Origin: Oscillospiraceae bacterium
GTDB lineage: Bacteria; Bacillota; Clostridia; Oscillospirales; Ruminococcaceae
Assembly: GCA_015067375.1 (NCBI GenBank)
Contig: SVMQ01000060.1
Location: forward strand, 1 to 9,923
Direction: 5' to 3'
DNA length: 9,923 bases
Shown: one piece after another, positions 6,436-9,923 of the stretch
Layout of the letters: every line of letters starts with the position of its first letter
Position numbering within the stretch: position 1 is the stretch's first letter
Translations under genes and position numbers: made by a program
Notes under the pieces: generated by a model
Databases searched by the model: none
What the model saw: only the letters and a program-made list of their open reading frames with translations
Told to the model about the DNA's origin: nothing

Positions 6436-6441
6436 AAGGAG
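6436..6441 (+). promoter_or_regulatory. Ribosome binding site that selects the TTG start of cdaA
   Basis: AAGGAG ends 9 bases before the TTG at 6451. The next in-frame ATG (6460) would be 18 bases away, too far. The TTG start is therefore preferred, giving residues MDF before the internal Met. Confidence 0.75.
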
Positions 6442-6450
6442 CGTAAACAC

Positions 6451-7326
6451 TTGGACTTTATGACGTATATCTCAGACATATTCCAGAACTTCGTCCGTGT
6501 GGCTATGTCTATCACCGTTTTCGATGTCATCGACATCCTGCTGATGACATACCTCGTCTACATGATATTCAAGCTGATGAAAGAAACGCGTGCAGAGCAG
6601 CTTATGAAGGGTATCTTCGTGGTGCTGGTCATCTTCGTCGTGGTGCAGGTCTGCCAGCTGAAGGTAATGAGCTATCTGTTTGAGAACTTCCTGCAGGCAG
6701 GTATCATCGCTATCGTCGTAGTATTCCAGCCAGAACTTCGCCGCATCCTTGAAAGAGTGGGACGCGCAAAAGTCCCGCTGGGACTGGGCTTTGACCAGAA
6801 CGACGGCGAGAGCAGCAAGGCGCGCGACGAGGCTATCGCGGGTATCGCGGAAGCGTGCGAGCGTCTGCAGATGACAAAAACAGGCGCACTGATCGTTGTA
6901 GAGCGTACCACCAAGATCGGTGATATCACTGAAAAGGCTACCGTCATCAACGCCGCACCTGAGCCTGATCTGTTCTGCAATCTGTTCTACAACAAGGCTC
7001 CGCTGCATGACGGCGCGATAGTTATCCGCGACAACAGGATATATGCCGCAGGCTGCTTCCTGCCCAACACCACCAAGGATCAGGCAAGCGAGCTTGGCTC
7101 ACGACACAGGGCGGCTATCGGCATGAGCGAAAATGCAGACTCGCTCGTTATCGTAGTTTCGGAGGAAACAGGCACGATATCCGTTGCGGAAAACGGTCAG
7201 CTTACAAGAGGTCTGTCAAAGGAATCGCTGACAAGGATTCTGCAGAAAAAGATGCCTGAGGCTGTGACAAAGACAAAGAAGAGATCCAGAAAGCCTAAGC
7301 CCGAAGCGCAGAACACAGAGAATTAA
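6451..7326 (+). CDS. cdaA: Membrane diadenylate cyclase CdaA (c-di-AMP synthase)
   Basis: This 291-residue protein makes c-di-AMP from two ATP; in Firmicutes c-di-AMP controls potassium and osmolyte uptake and cell-wall balance. Three hydrophobic segments lie at about 23-43, 51-68 and 79-92. The DAC catalytic domain runs from about 95 to 265. Its signatures are intact: GALIVVER (145-152), LHDGAIVI (185-192, with the DGA motif at 187-189), GCFLPNT (201-207) and the RHR motif (218-220). The C-terminal tail (~270-291) is Lys/Arg/Pro-rich and likely disordered. The gene starts with TTG behind AAGGAG. The cdaR gene follows after 14 bases, the usual pairing in this phylum; glmM, often third, is not seen before the window ends. 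The older name dacA is equivalent. Confidence 0.96.
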   Translation: MDFMTYISDIFQNFVRVAMSITVFDVIDILLMTYLVYMIFKLMKETRAEQLMKGIFVVLVIFVVVQVCQLKVMSYLFENFLQAGIIAIVVVFQPELRRILERVGRAKVPLGLGFDQNDGESSKARDEAIAGIAEACERLQMTKTGALIVVERTTKIGDITEKATVINAAPEPDLFCNLFYNKAPLHDGAIVIRDNRIYAAGCFLPNTTKDQASELGSRHRAAIGMSENADSLVIVVSEETGTISVAENGQLTRGLSKESLTRILQKKMPEAVTKTKKRSRKPKPEAQNTEN

Positions 7327-7340
7327 GGGGGAGGCTGCAA

Positions 7341-8609
7341 ATGAATCTTATCAAAAAGCTATTCAATAATCTTAAAGAAAATCTTAAAGGTATCCTGCTG
7401 GCATTCGGAATATCTATATTTGCGTGGTTCTTCGTATCCATTCAGATATTCCCTACCGTTCAGGAGAGCATAAACGGCATAGGCATCAAGATAACGCCTA
7501 CCGAATATATGCAGCAGAACAATCTGCAGATCATCGACACCGAAGAAGCGACAGTGGACATCCGTATCGAGGGAAAACGATACGATATCACAGGACTGTC
7601 TGAGGATGAGTTTGAAGCCGTACCCGACCTCAGCTCCATCAAATCCGCTGGTACGTTCACTGTTCCGCTCACCGTAACACAGAAGCTTGGTGAGGACTGT
7701 GTGATAATACAGACTGAGCCTGATACCATCACACTGCAGATCGAGGAGATCGTTACAAGAGAATATAACATCACCGCAACAGCACCCAGCATCAGTCTGC
7801 CTGAGGGCTACTATGTTGACGAGATCACCGCAAATCCTCCTACCATCTCTATCACCGGCTCTGCATCAGTGCTGGACAAGATAAGCAAGATAGAGGCGCG
7901 TTCTTCGTTCTACGGCGCTATCAGCGAGTCGCACGAAACTCAGAGCGAGCTGTTCATCTATGGAAGCAACGGTGCAAGGATAGTCAATGACGATCTGATA
8001 CTCAGCACCAACGCGGTATCTGTATACATCCCCATCTACAAGCAGAAGGAGCTGCCGCTCAAGTTTGCATTTGCAAATGTGCCTACAGGCTTCGATCTGA
8101 GCAGCCTGCAATATGAGATACTGCCCAAGTCCATTACCGTTGCCGCACCTGACGACTCCATTGATTACATCAGCGAGCTGGATATAGGTACTGTGGACAT
8201 CTCCGACATAAAGCTCAATCAGCCCGTATACATTCCCATAGCGCTTCCCGAAGGCTACAAGAACCTCTCGGGCAACAACAACGCGCGCATCGTCTGGAAC
8301 ATCTCCGACTACGGCAAGCTTGACTTCTCTGTAAGCAATATAAACATCAAGAACGCACCCGAAAACTTCAACGTGGATCTGATAACAGAAGAGGTCGTTA
8401 TCAGCGTTATGGGCCCCTCTGAGGAACTGAGCGAACTCAGCGGCACTGACTTCTTCATTGAAGCAGACCTGTTCGGTAAGATACAGCACAACGGCTCTCA
8501 GGATGTGTCTGTAACTATCCGCTCCAAAGGCACGAACCATAAATACTGGGTGACAGGAAACTACAAGGTCACTATCTACGCTGAAGAAATAATAACGGAA
8601 GAGGAATAA
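7341..8609 (+). CDS. cdaR: CdaR, YbbR-repeat regulator of the diadenylate cyclase
   Basis: This 422-residue protein follows a GGGGGAGG ribosome site 6 bases before the ATG. Residues 1-16 are positively charged and ~17-35 form one membrane helix, so the rest should lie outside the membrane. About four beta-rich YbbR-type repeats follow, at roughly 40-135, 140-232, 236-325 and 327-416. Recurring features are a 'P..I.v.G....l..i' strand pattern (PPTISITGSASVLDKISKI at 166-184; VVISVMGPSEELSEL at 352-366). CdaR binds CdaA and modulates c-di-AMP production, probably relaying envelope state; which signal it senses is unsettled. The acidic C-terminus ends with ITEEE. The TAA stop overlaps the next start by one base. 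Confidence 0.92.
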   Translation: MNLIKKLFNNLKENLKGILLAFGISIFAWFFVSIQIFPTVQESINGIGIKITPTEYMQQNNLQIIDTEEATVDIRIEGKRYDITGLSEDEFEAVPDLSSIKSAGTFTVPLTVTQKLGEDCVIIQTEPDTITLQIEEIVTREYNITATAPSISLPEGYYVDEITANPPTISITGSASVLDKISKIEARSSFYGAISESHETQSELFIYGSNGARIVNDDLILSTNAVSVYIPIYKQKELPLKFAFANVPTGFDLSSLQYEILPKSITVAAPDDSIDYISELDIGTVDISDIKLNQPVYIPIALPEGYKNLSGNNNARIVWNISDYGKLDFSVSNINIKNAPENFNVDLITEEVVISVMGPSEELSELSGTDFFIEADLFGKIQHNGSQDVSVTIRSKGTNHKYWVTGNYKVTIYAEEIITEEE

Positions 8610-9923
8610 TGGCACTCATCGTATCACAGATAAAAACAACACTTGACGAGGCAAAGGATAACGCAATAAGCAAGGCGTTATCCTTGCTTTGCGTAAGCAG
8701 AAAAGAGGTCAAAGCAGCGCGGCTGTACAAGACCTCGGTTGATGCGCGGCGCGATATCTGCTTCGTACACTCGGTATATGTCGAGCTTGAAAGCGCCGCA
8801 AAGGAGCAAAAGCTTGCGGCAAAGCTGCAGAACGTCCGCCTGCACGACAATGAGGAGCTGACTGTAAGCTTTGGCAGCGAAAAGCTTGACGGAGAGATAT
8901 ACATTGCAGGCTTCGGCCCGGCAGGAATGTTCTGTGCGCTGACCCTTTGCGAGTTCGGCTACAAGCCTGTCGTGCTGGAGCGCGGCGCGGCAATGGACGA
9001 GCGCATAAAAGCTGTCGAGGGCTACTGGAATGGCGGAAAGCTTGACAGCTCTACCAATGTTCAATTCGGAGAGGGCGGCGCAGGTACATTTTCCGATGGA
9101 AAGCTCACCACACGCATAGGCGACCCGTTATGCTCGCGCGTGCTGGAGCGACTGTGCGAATTCGGCGCGCCTGAGGAGATACTTACCAAGGCAAAGCCGC
9201 ATATCGGCACAGACAAGCTGCGTGCAGTCGTAAAGAACCTGCGCAATAAAATAATCGAATACGGCGGCGAGGTGCGATTTCTCTCCCCTCTGGAGGAGCT
9301 CAGGCTGGACAGCGGACATATCTCTGAGATAACCGTAAACGGCGCACAGGAGCGCTGCGGTGCATTGGTGCTGGCAGTAGGACACTCGGCGCACGATACG
9401 TTCTCAATGCTGCTGAAGAATGGTGTGGAGCTTGTGCCTAAGCCGTTTTCTGTCGGCGCGAGGATAGAGCATCTGCAATCCGACATAAATGCAGCGCTCT
9501 ACGGCAAGCACGCGGGGCATCCTGCCCTGCCGCCTGCTGAATATCAGCTCTCCTACCGCGAGGGCGAGCGCGGAGTATATACTTTCTGTATGTGTCCCGG
9601 GGGCTATGTTGTGGCATCCGCAAGCGGTGACGGGACTGTCGTCACAAACGGCATGAGCTATTTTAACCGCGCAGGCGACAACGCAAACAGCGCCGTGCTG
9701 GTTTCGGTAACACCTGAGGATTTCGGCACGCATCCGCTTGCAGGTGCAGAGTTCATACACCGCCTTGAACAACGCGCATATCAGCTTGGCAGTGGCAGCG
9801 GAAAGGCTCCTGCCATGCTGACAAGAGAGCTTATCACAGGCAGCAGTGCGCTGACCCTCGGCAGGGTCACACCGACTTATCCGCTCGGAGTAAACAGCGC
9901 CGACCTGCGTCAGCTGTTTCCTG
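8609..9923 (+). CDS. COG2509-type FAD-dependent oxidoreductase, C-terminus cut by window edge
   Basis: The ATG at 8609 overlaps the cdaR stop (TAATG), with GGAAGAGG just upstream, so translation is coupled to cdaR. The frame is open for 438 residues to the window edge. Residues ~1-90 form an N-terminal domain. Residues 96-110 hold the Rossmann FAD motif IYIAGFGPAGMFCAL (GxGPAG), and VVLERG (121-126) ends the second strand. NVQFGEGGAGTFSDGKL (150-166), CMCPGGYVV (327-335) and TNGMSYFNRAGDNANSA (346-362) are typical of the uncharacterised COG2509 flavoproteins. By length only a short C-terminal part is missing. The substrate and redox partner are unknown. Genes of this family are often near cdaA-cdaR and glmM in Clostridia (from memory), which hints at an envelope-related job. 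The protein looks cytosolic; no signal peptide is seen. Confidence 0.92.
   Translation, partial: MALIVSQIKTTLDEAKDNAISKALSLLCVSRKEVKAARLYKTSVDARRDICFVHSVYVELESAAKEQKLAAKLQNVRLHDNEELTVSFGSEKLDGEIYIAGFGPAGMFCALTLCEFGYKPVVLERGAAMDERIKAVEGYWNGGKLDSSTNVQFGEGGAGTFSDGKLTTRIGDPLCSRVLERLCEFGAPEEILTKAKPHIGTDKLRAVVKNLRNKIIEYGGEVRFLSPLEELRLDSGHISEITVNGAQERCGALVLAVGHSAHDTFSMLLKNGVELVPKPFSVGARIEHLQSDINAALYGKHAGHPALPPAEYQLSYREGERGVYTFCMCPGGYVVASASGDGTVVTNGMSYFNRAGDNANSAVLVSVTPEDFGTHPLAGAEFIHRLEQRAYQLGSGSGKAPAMLTRELITGSSALTLGRVTPTYPLGVNSADLRQLFP
8654..8685 (+). repeat. Perfect 11-base inverted repeat inside the flavoprotein gene
   Basis: AAGGATAACGC (8654-8664) and GCGTTATCCTT (8675-8685) are exact complements around a 10-base loop. 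The RNA would fold into a stable hairpin 45 bases after the start codon. No T tract follows, so it is not a standard terminator. It encodes ordinary sequence (around AKDNAISKALSLL). Confidence 0.85.

Noticed and set aside
6397..6450. Riboswitch in the cdaA leader
   Set aside because: The leader is only about 50 bases with one 5-base hairpin, too short for a c-di-AMP or similar riboswitch.
7866..8615. Long open frame (249 codons) antisense to cdaR
   Set aside because: It lies wholly within a clearly recognised YbbR protein gene, lacks a ribosome site and resembles no family; it is a shadow of codon usage.
8654..8692. Intrinsic terminator within the flavoprotein gene
   Set aside because: The hairpin is strong but GCTTTGCG follows instead of a T tract, and the reading frame continues with conserved family motifs.

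Overview
The window reads as chromosomal DNA of a low-to-mid GC Gram-positive anaerobe, most likely a Ruminococcus-like member of the Clostridia (Oscillospirales). This is an inference. It rests on strong AGGAGG-type ribosome binding sites, SigA promoters with extended -10 (TGn) elements in AT-rich gaps, GTG and TTG starts, the cdaA-cdaR gene pair, and LacI-fold sensors fused to GGDEF. No mobile element, tRNA, rRNA or CRISPR array was seen.

Left part (1-3560): two LacI/periplasmic-binding-like sensor proteins without a DNA-binding head point away from each other. The left one (minus strand) is cut by the window edge. The right one (1641-3515) carries a complete C-terminal GGDEF domain and is probably a ligand-responsive diguanylate cyclase. 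Between them sits a short, strongly promoted gene for a 79-residue protein. Its body resembles an NHLP/Nif11-type leader, and its tail is a Gly-Leu-Phe repeat. The small gene and the cyclase gene have nearly the same promoter sequence.

Middle part (3561-6207, minus strand): a probable three-gene operon encodes a small DUF4240-like protein, a MoxR-family AAA+ ATPase and a membrane-anchored DUF58 protein. It has one good promoter upstream of the first gene. It ends at a bidirectional terminator shared with the convergent cyclase gene.

Right part (6451-9923, plus strand): a tightly packed operon begins with the membrane diadenylate cyclase CdaA (TTG start), followed by its YbbR-repeat partner CdaR. 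A COG2509-type FAD-dependent oxidoreductase follows, whose start codon overlaps the cdaR stop and which runs off the window. The window therefore has a c-di-GMP synthase and a c-di-AMP synthase about 3 kb apart, separated by an AAA+ chaperone operon. The most unusual items are the small leader-like protein with its promoter shared with the GGDEF sensor, the paired headless LacI sensors, and an 11-bp perfect inverted repeat inside the start of the flavoprotein gene.
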